Counted from the stretch's first letter, positions 36,701 to 45,517 are shown. The stretch: DNA of 64,000 nucleotides from an uncultured Porphyromonadaceae bacterium (GCA_947175495.1 CAMWNB010000005.1:1-64000); one strand, 5' to 3'. The notes: generated by a model from the letters alone, not told the origin. Numbers and translations: made by a program.

Positions 36701-38299
36701 ATCCAGTTATATGTGATGCCCGCCGGCGCCACCGAATGGACCGCTCTCGGCAATGCCGTGGCCGTCAACTCGCTCAGCGACGAAGAAGGCTGGGCACTCA
36801 TGACCGCCTCGCTCGCCGACTATGCCGGCCAGACTCTCCAGGTGCGCATCCAGGCCACTGTCAAGATCTTCGCCTACACGCTGATCGACAATCTCAAGAT
36901 AGGCTCGCTGCTCGGTCAGGACCTTGACGCCCGCAGCATCACCGCTCCCTCGACCGTAGCTGCCGGCGCCGACTACAAGGTGGCCGTAAGCGTGGCCAAC
37001 ACAGGCATGCAGGCCGCCGGAGAATTCACCGTGGAACTCTACGCCGACGGCGAACTCGCCGACAGCAAGACCGTAGACGCCCTCGCCTCCGGCAAGAGCA
37101 CAACGGTTGAGTTCGCCCGCACGATGGGCGCCGTGGCCGACAAGGATGTCGAGTACTACGCCGTGGTGAAGTACACCGCCGACGAGAACACCGACAACAA
37201 CACCACCGAGACCGTGGCCGTGGCTCCCAAGCACTCCAACCTGCCCGCAGTCACCGACCTCAAGGGTGAGAACTCCGCCGAAGGCGTGAAACTGACCTGG
37301 AGCGAGCCCGACCTCTCCGCTGCTCCCGCAGAGACTGTGCTCTACGACTTCGAGGACGAGACCTCCTGGGCCCAGGAAATCGAAGGCTGGACGTTCGTTG
37401 ACGGCGATGACAGCGCTGTGGGCGGCTTCCAGAACACCGTCCTGCCCGGCATCACTACCGGCACAAGCCACCTGTCGTTCTTCGTGTTCGATGCAGCAGG
37501 CAACGAGTTCAACGTCACCTTCAACGCCCACAGCGGCACGAAGTACCTCGCCGCTCTCTACCGCAGTGACGACGGCACCACCGACGACTGGCTGATCTCG
37601 CCCGCTCTGGACGGCAACGCGCAGACCATCAGCTTCTACGCCCGCAGCTACAGCAGCGACTATCCCGAGAAGATCGAGATGCTCTACAGCACCGGCAGCA
37701 CCAATACGGCCGACTTCGTAAAGGTGAGCACCGTCAACGAAGTGCCCAGCGGCATTACCAGCGACCAGAGCGACGCTGTGTGGACACTCTATACCTTCGA
37801 CGTGCCCGCAGGTGCCAAGCACTTCGCCATCCGCAGCTGCGCCACCGGCAGCTTCATGCTGCAGCTCGACGACTTCAGCTTCACTCCCGCCGGCCTCACC
37901 GCCGACCTCACCCTCGTGGGCTATGACATCTACCGCGACGGCGTGAAGATCAACGACGAGCCCGTGGGCGAGACCGAGTATGTCGACGCCGACGCCACCG
38001 AGGGCAACCACAGCTACGTTGTGGTGACCGTGTATGACCGCGGTATCTCCGCTCCCTCGAACGCAGTGACCGTGGCCGCCACCGGCATCAGCGATGCAAC
38101 GGCCGCCGGCATCAGCGTGAGCGCAGGCAAGGGCACCATCACCGTGGCCGGCGCCGAGGGCCGGCACCTCAGCGTAGCCGCCGTCGACGGCAAGGTGCTG
38201 TATTCCGCCACTGCTGCCGCCCGCACCACAGTGAACGTCGCCACCGGCGTCTATGTGGTCAAGGCCGGCAACAAGATAGTAAAAGTTGCTGTGAAGTAA
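33722..38299 (+). CDS. Giant modular surface protein with choice-of-anchor J, Fn3 and CARDB-like modules and a T9SS-type sorting end (paralogue A)
   Basis: The 1525-residue protein has a signal peptide (1-26) and a basic linker. A beta-propeller-like domain follows (about 95-340, repeated DGVYYATQYV, GDVYAITYN, GQLYGINYNG). Fn3-like units occupy about 345-545 and a choice-of-anchor J/cleaved-adhesin jelly roll about 545-695 (MDDWMITPPMQLEAGKAYKVSF). More Fn3-like units follow, then a second jelly roll and a CARDB-like domain at about 1078-1165. A third jelly roll (about 1200-1395, TTDDWLISPALDGNAQTISFY) is nested in an Fn3 unit. The last 70 residues, ending GVYVVKAGNKIVKVAVK, look like a T9SS type A sorting domain. 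It is probably a surface adhesin or glycan/protein binder; no catalytic motif seen. The next gene is its paralogue. Confidence 0.85.
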   Translation: MKKILSLVSSAALAVAVAMPAPAAAQTMKKLSSERSGRAVEQTVQARQSTPKGLQTARTRTMSTPSLNRAMKAVSMRTTSKSLRAAAAEGTLPDLQGNVIFNDAYSQSNPVAGLYKIVEGATDLLFLGPSGNYGGVAVDGVYYATQYVNYGWFAFTTISAYDLETQTLIGTFDGDFDNLAVAGPVVDPTTGDVYAITYNANGDGLQLSKIVYTTESATTTAIGTMTGNWNSLVCDASGQLYGINYNGVTSGSDFTVTESFLNKIDKATGAVTLIGETGQLPQYLSSAAIDTKSGRMFWNVCGPDESGIICEVNLTTGAATKLFDLEYNDEIMGMYVSQPAAEADAPAIVTGLEASFPAGALSGTVSFTAPTTLFDGTAASGALTYKVLANGESVATGSTTFGAAVSAPVTVAAAGEYTFTVTVANAAGDSPKAKTTVFVGRGTPAAPTATLAYEGGKMKLSWTPVTTTVEGGYINPSAVTYKVTRYPGAVVVAEATSATTFEETIAAPVEITQYYYTVEADAEGVHSATATSNTVTLGSIVPPYTNTFDDASALSGWTILDVNGDGKMWTVYSGKARMSYNSSKAMDDWMITPPMQLEAGKAYKVSFTASAAGTSFPERLEVKWGNAATAAAMTNTILAPTVISGTTMQEFSDYIVPEADGVYYVGFHGISDADMYYLYVDDLSIEAGISSTAPGAATGLKATPDPNGSYKATVSFVTPSVDFSGAALSSLVKAELSRDGNVIKTWNNPAAGAELSYEDTMDEGGTVSYTVVCTNASGSGKPATISAFIGVDKPAAPTNVNATETSTDGKLLVTWDAVTTDQNGNPINPNLVSYTVATYASGWVPVEGGQDLHTTSFEFQAVPAGEQDFIQVAVFAFTDGGNAGAAAEQGLMAVGTPFAGLEESFADGTLSYPFGTGFAENTQGGWSIYTNSDLGIAAQDGDNGFAGMKGSYIDDTAALFTGKITLEGMTNPGVSLYTYNLFSEAGEAADINEIQLYVMPAGATEWTALGNAVAVNSLSDEEGWALMTASLADYAGQTLQVRIQATVKIFAYTLIDNLKIGSLLGQDLDARSITAPSTVAAGADYKVAVSVANTGMQAAGEFTVELYADGELADSKTVDALASGKSTTVEFARTMGAVADKDVEYYAVVKYTADENTDNNTTETVAVAPKHSNLPAVTDLKGENSAEGVKLTWSEPDLSAAPAETVLYDFEDETSWAQEIEGWTFVDGDDSAVGGFQNTVLPGITTGTSHLSFFVFDAAGNEFNVTFNAHSGTKYLAALYRSDDGTTDDWLISPALDGNAQTISFYARSYSSDYPEKIEMLYSTGSTNTADFVKVSTVNEVPSGITSDQSDAVWTLYTFDVPAGAKHFAIRSCATGSFMLQLDDFSFTPAGLTADLTLVGYDIYRDGVKINDEPVGETEYVDADATEGNHSYVVVTVYDRGISAPSNAVTVAATGISDATAAGISVSAGKGTITVAGAEGRHLSVAAVDGKVLYSATAAARTTVNVATGVYVVKAGNKIVKVAVK
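37795..38146 (+). repeat. 352-bp direct repeat, copy 1 (3' end of paralogue A)
   Basis: Bases 37795-38146 are identical to 42482-42833 at a constant offset of 4687. Similarity with scattered mismatches continues through the stop codon and terminator. Upstream of 37795 the two genes diverge much more. Confidence 0.93.
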
Positions 38300-38323
38300 C
38301 GATGTAAGCACTCTTGAATAGCG

Positions 38324-38360
38324 ACACCGCGGAGATTCTGGTCTCCGCGGTGTTTTTTTT
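38324..38360 (+). terminator. Rho-independent terminator after paralogue A
   Basis: A perfect 12-bp stem (38324-38335 with 38342-38353) around a 6-base loop is followed by a run of T to 38360. The same stem occurs after paralogue B. Confidence 0.93.
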
Positions 38361-38389
38361 GCTGTAATATCAAAAAAATATTATCTTTG
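38358..38389 (+). promoter_or_regulatory. Promoter for paralogue B, overlapping the terminator T-run
   Basis: TTTG at 38358-38361 and TATCTTTG at 38382-38389 are 20 bases apart. The -33 element is formed by the end of the terminator's T tract. The ATG of paralogue B is 43 bases downstream. Confidence 0.75.
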
Positions 38390-38432
38390 TGCTCGCCAAA
38401 AGCGAATAACAATAAACCAACAATCACAAAAA

Positions 38433-41400
38433 ATGAAAAAACTACTATCTATTGCCACCGCAGCAGCCCTTGCGCTGACACTGGCCGTGCCCGGCCGTGC
38501 AGGCGCACAGGAACTCTGCAAATCCGACGGCGCTCCGCTTGTCGTGCAGACTGTCGGTGAGGCATCCGTCGCAAAAGGGCTTCCCGCGCCCTCGTTGCGT
38601 CCGGCATCGGCTTCGGTGCCTTCGCTCCACAAGGCCATCGCCGCCACAAAAGTCAAGGGCTATGGTATGGGGCACGCGCCCATGCGTGCCGCCGCTCCTC
38701 TTCCCAATCTGCGCGGCGGCGTGGTGTTCAACGACGCTTTCACTTCAACCAGCAAGCCTGTCGGCATATACCAGATACTTCAGGGAAGCACGGAAATGAT
38801 ACATTCCGGCATCAACGCCTACAAGGCCGCCGTGGCTGTGGACGGTGTGTTCTACACCACCGAGATGACGGATTACGGGTTCATGGTGCTCGTGATGGTG
38901 CGCAGCTACGATCTTGAAACCGGCGCGGTAGTCGGAGCCGCAAGCGGCAAGCAGTACGACGTGCCGGCAGGCGGCATCACCGTAGATCCCGGCACAGGAA
39001 CAGTCTACGCCATCACCTACAATGAGGACAATACGGGCTTCAACTTCTCGAAAATAGCGTATACGTCGAACTCGGTGTCCACGACGCCCATCGCTCCCAT
39101 CTCCGGCAACTGGAGTTGCCTTGCATGCGACGCGCAGGGCCAGGTGTACGGCATCAGCTACGATGGTTTCGTGCAGGATGGCGGTGTTGTGATCACCTCC
39201 TCCACGCTCAACAAGATAGACAAGACGACCGGCGCCGTGACTCCTGTCGGCGTCACGGGTCAGCTGCCGCTCTATGTGTCATCGGCAGCCATTGACCCCC
39301 GCAGCGGGCGTATGTTCTGGAACGTGTGTCCGGCCGACGGCAGCGGCAGTCTTTGCGAGGTCGACCTCTCGACGGGTGCAGCCTCGAAGCTGTTTGATTT
39401 CGAGCTCAACGACGAGATCGTGGGCATGTACGTGGCCGCTCCCATAGCCGAGGACGATGCGCCCGCGAGCGTGGAGAACCTCCAGGCCTTGTTCCCCGAG
39501 GGCGCTCTCAGCGGCAACATCGTGTTCGACGCCCCCGCCACGCTCTACGACGGCACTGCCGCCACCGGCAGCGTCGGCTATAAGGTGCTGGCCAACGACG
39601 AGCCGGTGGCCGAAGGCACGGCCGCCTATGGCGAGCATGTGTCGGTGCCGCTGACGATGGACGCTTCGGGAGAGTACACCTTCACGGTGGTAGCTTCCAA
39701 TGCCGCAGGCGACGGCCCCAAGGTCAAGACCACGGTGTTTGTGGGGCACGGCACTCCTGCGACTCCCTCCGCTACGCTCGTCTATGCCGGGGGCAGCATG
39801 CGTCTTGAATGGACGCCTGTCGCCACTGCCATAGGCGGAGGCTATATCGATCCGGAGGCCGTGCGCTATACCGTCACGCGCTATCCCGGAGAAACGGTGG
39901 TGGCCGACCGCACTGACGCCACCTCCTTTGAGGAGCCCGTGGCGATGCCCGAGCGCCGCACGCAGTACTACTACACGGTGGTGGCCCACAGCGGCGATGC
40001 CGTATCGGCCGCCGGCAGATCCAACGTCATCACCCTCGGCGACATCATCCCGCCCTATACCAACGACTTTGCCGATGACGGCGCGCTCGACGGCTACACC
40101 ATCATCGACGGCAACGACGACGGCAAGCGGTGGGTGCTCTCCGGCGGCCAGGCACGCATCGAGTACAACTCCACGCTGCCGATGGACGACTGGCTGGTCA
40201 CTCCCGCCATCAAGCTCGAAGGCGGAAAGGCCTACAAGGTAACTTTCAGCACGCACGGCCAGGGCAACTTCCCGGAGCGCCTCGAGGCCATGTGGGGCGC
40301 CGCGCCCACAGCCGACGCGCTCACCAATGTGCTTGTGGCGCCGATGCAGGTGGTGGGCGTAGTGCCAATCGACTGCGAGGGATGGATTCTTCCCGAAACC
40401 ACAGGTTCCTATTACATCGGCATCCACGGCATTTCCGACCCCGACAGCTTCTATCTGTTTGTTGACGACCTCAGCATAGAGACCGGCGTGTCCGGCGCCG
40501 CACCTGCCGCACCCTCCGATTTCAAGGCCATGCCCGACTACAACGGCGCGACTACGGCCACCATCACCATGACCGCCCCGACTGTCGACTTCAACGGAGA
40601 AGAGCTAAGCTCGCTCGACCGCATTGAGCTGGCGCGCGACGGCGAGGTGGTGCACACCTGGACGGAACCCGCTCCGGGAGAGGCGCTCCAGTATGTGGAC
40701 AACGTGGGCGAGAGCGGCTTTGTCACCTACACGGCCATTGCCTACAACATCGGCGGCGCCGGCCGTCCGGCTACATTCACGGTGCATGTGGGCATAGATG
40801 AGCCCGAGGCTCCTTACAATATCGTTGTGCGCGAGACGTCGGTTCCGGGCGAGCTGATAGTGACATGGGACGCCGTCACTACCGATTTCAACGGCAATCC
40901 CATCAATCCCGAACTGGTGACGTACATCGTGGCTGTCAACAACGACGGCTGGGAACCCGTGGTCGAGGGCCTGCATGAGACTACCTATAAGTTCCGTGCC
41001 GTGCCCGAGGGCGAGCAGGAATTCGTGCAGGTGGCCGTGTTCGCCTCCACCGCCGGCGGCCAGAACGGCATGTCGGTGCCTGTTATGCCTGTAGGCTCGC
41101 CTTACAAGGGACTCGCCGACAGCTTTGCCGACGGTCAGCTTCACTATTCGTATGCCGTGGGCTATTCCGTTGGTTTCGGCGACTGGGGCAGCTACACGGA
41201 GTCGCAGCTCGGCGTGGCCGCTCAGGACGGCGACAACGGCTACATCGTGATGAGCGGTCTCTCTCTGGATGACTCGCACGGTATCTACACCGCAAAAATC
41301 ACTCTTGCAGGGATAGAGAACCCCGGCATACGCTTCTACACCTACAATATCTGCAACCAGGACGGCGTGGCCGACGATATCAACGAAATACAGCTCTACG

Positions 41401-42986
41401 TCAAGGAACCCGCCGATGCCGACTGGACCGCACTCGGCGAGCCGGTGGTGATCAACACCCTCGGCGACAAGGTGGGCTGGTATCTTGTGAGCGCTTCGCT
41501 CGCCGACTATGCCGGCCGCACTATCCAGGTGCGTATCCAGGCCACGGCCAAGCAATACCGCAACATCCTCGTCGACAACCTCAAGATCGGCGCCCTCTAT
41601 GGGCATGACCTTATAGCCACATCCATCGATGCTCCCGAGAGCGTGCTTCCCGGCGAGGACTACAAGGTGGCGGTGGCCGTGACCAACGACGGCCTGCAGG
41701 ACGCCGGCGCGTTCATCGTCGAGCTCTATGCCGACGGCACCCCAGCAGGCAGCAAGAGTGTGGACGCTCTTGCCGCAGGCGCGCGTGCCATGCTGAGTTT
41801 TGACTTCGCCATGAGCGCTGTGGCCGACACGCCTGTCGACTACTACGCCGTGGTCAAGTATGATGCTGACGAAAACACCTCCAACAACGCCACCGGCACC
41901 ATCACGGTCGCTCCCAGTCTGTCGAACCTGCCCAAGGTCACCGACCTGGAGGGCGAGGACACGGGCGCCGGCGTGCGGCTCGCATGGAGCGAACCGGACC
42001 TCACCAACGCTCCCGCCGCACCGCTGCTCCACACCTTCGAGGATGCCACGCCGTGGGCCACGGAGCTTGACGGCTGGACTTTCATCGACCGTGACGGAGC
42101 GCCTGTGGGCGGTTTCCAGGGTGTGACTATACCGGGCATCACAGCAGGACAGACGCTGGCTTCTTTCTTCGTGTTCGATGCGTCGGACGGTCAGTTCAAC
42201 CTGTCGTTTGACGCCCATAGCGGCAGCAAATACCTTGCTGCGCTCTATCGCCGCGACGACGGCACCACCGACGACTGGCTCGTCTCGCCCGCTCTTGACG
42301 GCAACGCACAGACCATCAGCTTCTACGCCCGCAGCTACAGCTCTTCCTATCTGGAGAAAATCGAGATGTACTACAGCACTGAGGGCACTGATCCGGACGA
42401 CTTCGTGCTTGTCAAGACGCTCAACCCCGTGCCCGGCGGTGTTGCTGCCGACGAGTCGGGTGTGATCTGGACGGCTGTCAGCTTCGACGTGCCCGCAGGT
42501 GCCAAGCACTTCGCCATCCGCAGCTGCGCCACCGGCAGCTTCATGCTGCAGCTCGACGACTTCAGCTTCACTCCCGCCGGCCTCACCGCCGACCTCACCC
42601 TCGTGGGCTATGACATCTACCGCGACGGCGTGAAGATCAACGACGAGCCCGTGGGCGAGACCGAGTATGTCGACGCCGACGCCACCGAGGGCAACCACAG
42701 CTACGTTGTGGTGACCGTGTATGACCGCGGTATCTCCGCTCCCTCGAACGCAGTGACCGTGGCCGCCACCGGCATCAGCGATGCAACGGCCGCCGGCATC
42801 AGCGTGAGCGCAGGCAAGGGCACCATCACCGTGTCCGGCGCCGAGGGCCTGCACCTCAGCGTGGCCGCCGTCGACGGCAAGGTGCTGTATTCCGCCACAG
42901 CTGCCGCCCGCACCACAGTGAACGTCGCCACCGGCGTGTATGTGGTCAAGGCCGGCAACATGATAGTAAAAGTTGCTGTGAAGTGA
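38433..42986 (+). CDS. Giant modular surface protein, paralogue B, with T9SS-type sorting end
   Basis: A 1517-residue protein with the same module order as its upstream neighbour. It has a signal peptide (about 1-26), a beta-propeller-like region (VAVDGVFYTTEMTDYG, GTVYAITYNEDN, GQVYGISYDG) and Fn3-like units. A choice-of-anchor J jelly roll (MDDWLVTPAIKLEGGKAYKVTF), further Fn3 and jelly-roll units and a CARDB-like domain follow (ESVLPGEDYKVAVAVTNDG). The last jelly roll (TTDDWLVSPALDGNAQTISFY) is nested in an Fn3 unit. The final 165 residues are almost identical to paralogue A and end GVYVVKAGNMIVKVAVK. The rest has diverged clearly but collinearly. It has its own promoter. The function is probably the same kind of surface binding. 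Confidence 0.85.
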   Translation: MKKLLSIATAAALALTLAVPGRAGAQELCKSDGAPLVVQTVGEASVAKGLPAPSLRPASASVPSLHKAIAATKVKGYGMGHAPMRAAAPLPNLRGGVVFNDAFTSTSKPVGIYQILQGSTEMIHSGINAYKAAVAVDGVFYTTEMTDYGFMVLVMVRSYDLETGAVVGAASGKQYDVPAGGITVDPGTGTVYAITYNEDNTGFNFSKIAYTSNSVSTTPIAPISGNWSCLACDAQGQVYGISYDGFVQDGGVVITSSTLNKIDKTTGAVTPVGVTGQLPLYVSSAAIDPRSGRMFWNVCPADGSGSLCEVDLSTGAASKLFDFELNDEIVGMYVAAPIAEDDAPASVENLQALFPEGALSGNIVFDAPATLYDGTAATGSVGYKVLANDEPVAEGTAAYGEHVSVPLTMDASGEYTFTVVASNAAGDGPKVKTTVFVGHGTPATPSATLVYAGGSMRLEWTPVATAIGGGYIDPEAVRYTVTRYPGETVVADRTDATSFEEPVAMPERRTQYYYTVVAHSGDAVSAAGRSNVITLGDIIPPYTNDFADDGALDGYTIIDGNDDGKRWVLSGGQARIEYNSTLPMDDWLVTPAIKLEGGKAYKVTFSTHGQGNFPERLEAMWGAAPTADALTNVLVAPMQVVGVVPIDCEGWILPETTGSYYIGIHGISDPDSFYLFVDDLSIETGVSGAAPAAPSDFKAMPDYNGATTATITMTAPTVDFNGEELSSLDRIELARDGEVVHTWTEPAPGEALQYVDNVGESGFVTYTAIAYNIGGAGRPATFTVHVGIDEPEAPYNIVVRETSVPGELIVTWDAVTTDFNGNPINPELVTYIVAVNNDGWEPVVEGLHETTYKFRAVPEGEQEFVQVAVFASTAGGQNGMSVPVMPVGSPYKGLADSFADGQLHYSYAVGYSVGFGDWGSYTESQLGVAAQDGDNGYIVMSGLSLDDSHGIYTAKITLAGIENPGIRFYTYNICNQDGVADDINEIQLYVKEPADADWTALGEPVVINTLGDKVGWYLVSASLADYAGRTIQVRIQATAKQYRNILVDNLKIGALYGHDLIATSIDAPESVLPGEDYKVAVAVTNDGLQDAGAFIVELYADGTPAGSKSVDALAAGARAMLSFDFAMSAVADTPVDYYAVVKYDADENTSNNATGTITVAPSLSNLPKVTDLEGEDTGAGVRLAWSEPDLTNAPAAPLLHTFEDATPWATELDGWTFIDRDGAPVGGFQGVTIPGITAGQTLASFFVFDASDGQFNLSFDAHSGSKYLAALYRRDDGTTDDWLVSPALDGNAQTISFYARSYSSSYLEKIEMYYSTEGTDPDDFVLVKTLNPVPGGVAADESGVIWTAVSFDVPAGAKHFAIRSCATGSFMLQLDDFSFTPAGLTADLTLVGYDIYRDGVKINDEPVGETEYVDADATEGNHSYVVVTVYDRGISAPSNAVTVAATGISDATAAGISVSAGKGTITVSGAEGLHLSVAAVDGKVLYSATAAARTTVNVATGVYVVKAGNMIVKVAVK
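42482..42833 (+). repeat. 352-bp direct repeat, copy 2 (3' end of paralogue B)
   Basis: Identical to 37795-38146. The first difference is G to T at 42834, which changes an alanine codon to serine. No insertion or deletion separates the copies down to the stop codons. Confidence 0.93.
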
Positions 42987-43010
42987 CGGAGTAAACACTC
43001 CTGAATAGCG

Positions 43011-43045
43011 ACACCGCGGAGATTCCGGTCTCCGCGGTGTTTTTT
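43011..43045 (+). terminator. Rho-independent terminator after paralogue B
   Basis: The 12-bp stem (43011-43022 with 43029-43040) has the same arms as the terminator at 38324; the loop is TTCCGG instead of TTCTGG. A short T run follows. Confidence 0.92.
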
Positions 43046-43074
43046 ATTTGAGTTTTTATCTTTAAATTTGCATC

Positions 43075-44325
43075 ATGCAACTGACAGTCATCACACTCGC
43101 CGAATTCAACCGCCGCATAGGGGCCGCCATCGCAGCTCCCGACCTGCGCGGCGTGTGGGTCACGGCCGAGACCGTCGACGTGCGCACCGCCGGCGGCCAC
43201 ATGTATATGGAGCTGATAGAAAAGGACGCTGCCGGCGCCACCGTGGCTCGCCTCGGCGCCTCTATCTGGGCCTCCAGTCTCGCACGCCTCGACGGCATGT
43301 TCTATGCCGCCACGGGCAGCCGTATAGCCACGGGCATGAAGGTAATGGTGCGCGTGTCGGCCACTTTTCATGCCGTCTACGGCCTGCGCGCCGTCATCAA
43401 CGACATCAACCCCGACTACACCCTCGGCGACCTGCTGCGGCGCCGTCGCGAGATTCTGGCGCGCCTGGCGGCCGAGGGCGTCGTGAACATGAACCGCAGC
43501 CTGCCCGCGCCTCGCCCGCTGCTGCGCGTGGCTGTGGTGAGCGCCCGCGGCGCCGCCGGCCTCGGCGACTTCCTGCACCAGCTTGCCGCCAATGCTCCGC
43601 GTCTGCGCTTCGGCGTGCGTCTGTTCGAGGCCGTCATGCAGGGCGACCGCGCGCCGCGCAGCATCATTGACGCACTGGAGCGCGTGGCTGCCGACGCCGA
43701 CGCGTTCGACGCCGTGGTCATCATCCGCGGTGGCGGCGCCACAAGCGACCTCGCCACGCTCGACGACTACGACCTGGCCGCCAACGTGGCGCAGTTCCCG
43801 CTCCCGGTGATTGTGGGCGTGGGCCACGAACGCGATTCCACGGTGCTCGACGCCGTGGCATGGCACAGCGTCAAGACTCCGACTGCCGCAGCCGAGTGGC
43901 TGATAGCCCGCGGGAGCGCCGAACTCGACCTGCTGCGGCGCCTTGCCGCCGACACGGTGATGCTCAGCTCGCAGCACGTGGCTGCCGGCATGCGCCGTCT
44001 CGACTACATAGCCGGGCAGATGCCGCAGATGGCGCTGGGCCATCCGCAGCGTCGCCGTGCGCGCCTCGACGCCCTGGCCGAACAGCTTCCGGGGCTGGTG
44101 GCCGCCTCTCTTCAGCGCCGCTCGCAGCGTCTGGAGGCGTTGGGCGAGATGCTCGAGGCTCTCTCGCCGGAGGCCACGATGCGCCGCGGCTACAGTGTGC
44201 TGCGCGTCGACGGCCATGCCGTGACCGACGCCGCGGCCATCCCGCCCGGCGCACTTGTGGAGGCCACCCTGGCCCGCGGCACCGCCGTCCTCCGCCGCGA
44301 TATTACCGATAACAACATGAATTGA
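43075..44325 (+). CDS. xseA: Exodeoxyribonuclease VII large subunit
   Basis: XseA is the catalytic subunit of the single-strand exonuclease VII, forming a complex with several XseB subunits in the cytoplasm. The 416-residue protein has an N-terminal OB-fold (AEFNRRIGAAIAAPDLRGVWVTAE). The catalytic domain shows VVIIRGGGATSDLATLDDYDLA and the VGHERDSTVLDAVAWHSVKTPTAAAE segment, read in parts. A helical C-terminal region with GYSVLRVDG follows. The length is typical. The start is 29 bases after the preceding terminator; TAAATTTG at 43063-43070 may be part of its promoter. xseB follows after 7 bases. Confidence 0.96.
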   Translation: MQLTVITLAEFNRRIGAAIAAPDLRGVWVTAETVDVRTAGGHMYMELIEKDAAGATVARLGASIWASSLARLDGMFYAATGSRIATGMKVMVRVSATFHAVYGLRAVINDINPDYTLGDLLRRRREILARLAAEGVVNMNRSLPAPRPLLRVAVVSARGAAGLGDFLHQLAANAPRLRFGVRLFEAVMQGDRAPRSIIDALERVAADADAFDAVVIIRGGGATSDLATLDDYDLAANVAQFPLPVIVGVGHERDSTVLDAVAWHSVKTPTAAAEWLIARGSAELDLLRRLAADTVMLSSQHVAAGMRRLDYIAGQMPQMALGHPQRRRARLDALAEQLPGLVAASLQRRSQRLEALGEMLEALSPEATMRRGYSVLRVDGHAVTDAAAIPPGALVEATLARGTAVLRRDITDNNMN

Positions 44326-44332
44326 AGATTTT

Positions 44333-44536
44333 ATGAAGCCCGTAAACGAACTGACATATACCGAGGCCGTCGGCGAGCTGGAGGCCATAGTGGCCAAGCT
44401 GCGCTCCGACAACTGCGATGTGGACGCTCTCACCGCCATGACGCGTCGCGCCGCCGAGCTGCTCACAGCCTGCCGCGCCCGCCTCACGGCCACCGACACC
44501 GAACTGCGCGCCATCCTCGACTCGCTGCAGCAATGA
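44333..44536 (+). CDS. xseB: Exodeoxyribonuclease VII small subunit
   Basis: A 67-residue helical protein that binds XseA. LTYTEAVGELEAIVAKLRSDN and the CDVDALTAMTRRAAELLTAC region match the family. Its stop overlaps the apbE start (ATGA), so xseA-xseB-apbE form one operon. Confidence 0.94.
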   Translation: MKPVNELTYTEAVGELEAIVAKLRSDNCDVDALTAMTRRAAELLTACRARLTATDTELRAILDSLQQ

Positions 44537-45507
44537 GGCGTCTTGCCGCCGCCCTGCTTGCCGCCGTGCTGCTCGCGGCATGCTCGCGCGCGCCCCGCTG
44601 GCACACGGAAGAGGGTGCGGCATGGGGCACGCTCTATCATCTCACCTACCGCGCGCCTGCGTCGCTGCACGACAGCGTGCGCGCCGTGATGCGCGCCGTT
44701 GAGCTGAGTGTGTCGCCATTCGAGCCGGCGTCGCGCATCGCTGCCGTCAATGCCGGCCGCACCGACACGCTCGACGCCATGCTTGCGGCGCTCGTGGCCG
44801 AGTCGCAGCGCGTGTGCCGCATCAGCGGCGGCGCTTTCGACCCCACGGTGATGCCACTGGTTGACCTGTGGGGCTTCGGACCGTCGGGCGAGCGCACGGA
44901 GCCGCGACAGGAACAGATAGACAGCGCCCTGCGGCTTGTGGGCATACTCGACTGCCGTCTGGACGGCATGCGCTTCGTGCGCAAGCATCCCGGCACGCGC
45001 CTCGACTTCTCGGCCATAGCAAAGGGCATGGGCGTGGACGCCGTGGCCGCTATGCTGCGGCGCAACGGCGTGGCGGACTATATGGTGGAGATTGGCGGCG
45101 AGGTGGCTCTCGGAGGACGCAATCCGCGCGGCGACGACTGGCGCATACAGATCGACGCGCCCGTCGACGACCCCGACGGCACCACCCACGAGCGCATGCG
45201 CGTAGTGGCTCCGGGCAGTGGAAGCTGCATAGCCACGTCGGGCAACTACCGCAACTACCGCTTGCTGCGCGACGGTACGCGCGCGGCCCACATCATCAGC
45301 CCCGCGACGGGGCGCACAGTGTCCTCCGACGTGCTTTCGGCCACTGTGGTGGCTCCATCGTGCATGCTCGCCGACGCCCTGGCAACCGCGGCCATGGGAA
45401 TGACGTCGGACAGCGTCCTGGCCATGGCCGGGCGCGTGCCCGACGTGCGCGTGTTGCTGGCCGTGGCCGACGGCGACAGCCTGCGCGTGGTCTCCACGCT
45501 TAAATAG
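44533..45507 (+). CDS. apbE: FAD:protein FMN transferase (ApbE), lipoprotein
   Basis: ApbE attaches FMN covalently to Thr/Ser of exported or membrane flavoproteins such as Rnf and Nqr subunits. The 324-residue protein has a lipoprotein signal with cysteine 17 (LLAACSRAP), the N-terminal WGTLYHLTY, and SGGAFDPTVMPLVDLWGFG. The flavin and metal-binding motifs are DFSAIAKGMGVDAVA, YMVEIGGEVALGG, IATSGNYRNYRL and HIISPATGR, and the Mg-associated aspartate is in ADALATAAM. No target flavoprotein is in the window. It converges on the susD gene with a 10-base gap. Confidence 0.95.
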   Translation: MRRLAAALLAAVLLAACSRAPRWHTEEGAAWGTLYHLTYRAPASLHDSVRAVMRAVELSVSPFEPASRIAAVNAGRTDTLDAMLAALVAESQRVCRISGGAFDPTVMPLVDLWGFGPSGERTEPRQEQIDSALRLVGILDCRLDGMRFVRKHPGTRLDFSAIAKGMGVDAVAAMLRRNGVADYMVEIGGEVALGGRNPRGDDWRIQIDAPVDDPDGTTHERMRVVAPGSGSCIATSGNYRNYRLLRDGTRAAHIISPATGRTVSSDVLSATVVAPSCMLADALATAAMGMTSDSVLAMAGRVPDVRVLLAVADGDSLRVVSTLK

Positions 45508-45517
45508 GGTCAGCTGC

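Noticed and set aside
37795-42833. Insertion sequence or transposon as the cause of the long direct repeat
   Set aside because: The repeat lies within collinear coding frames of two paralogues, with no transposase or terminal inverted repeats.
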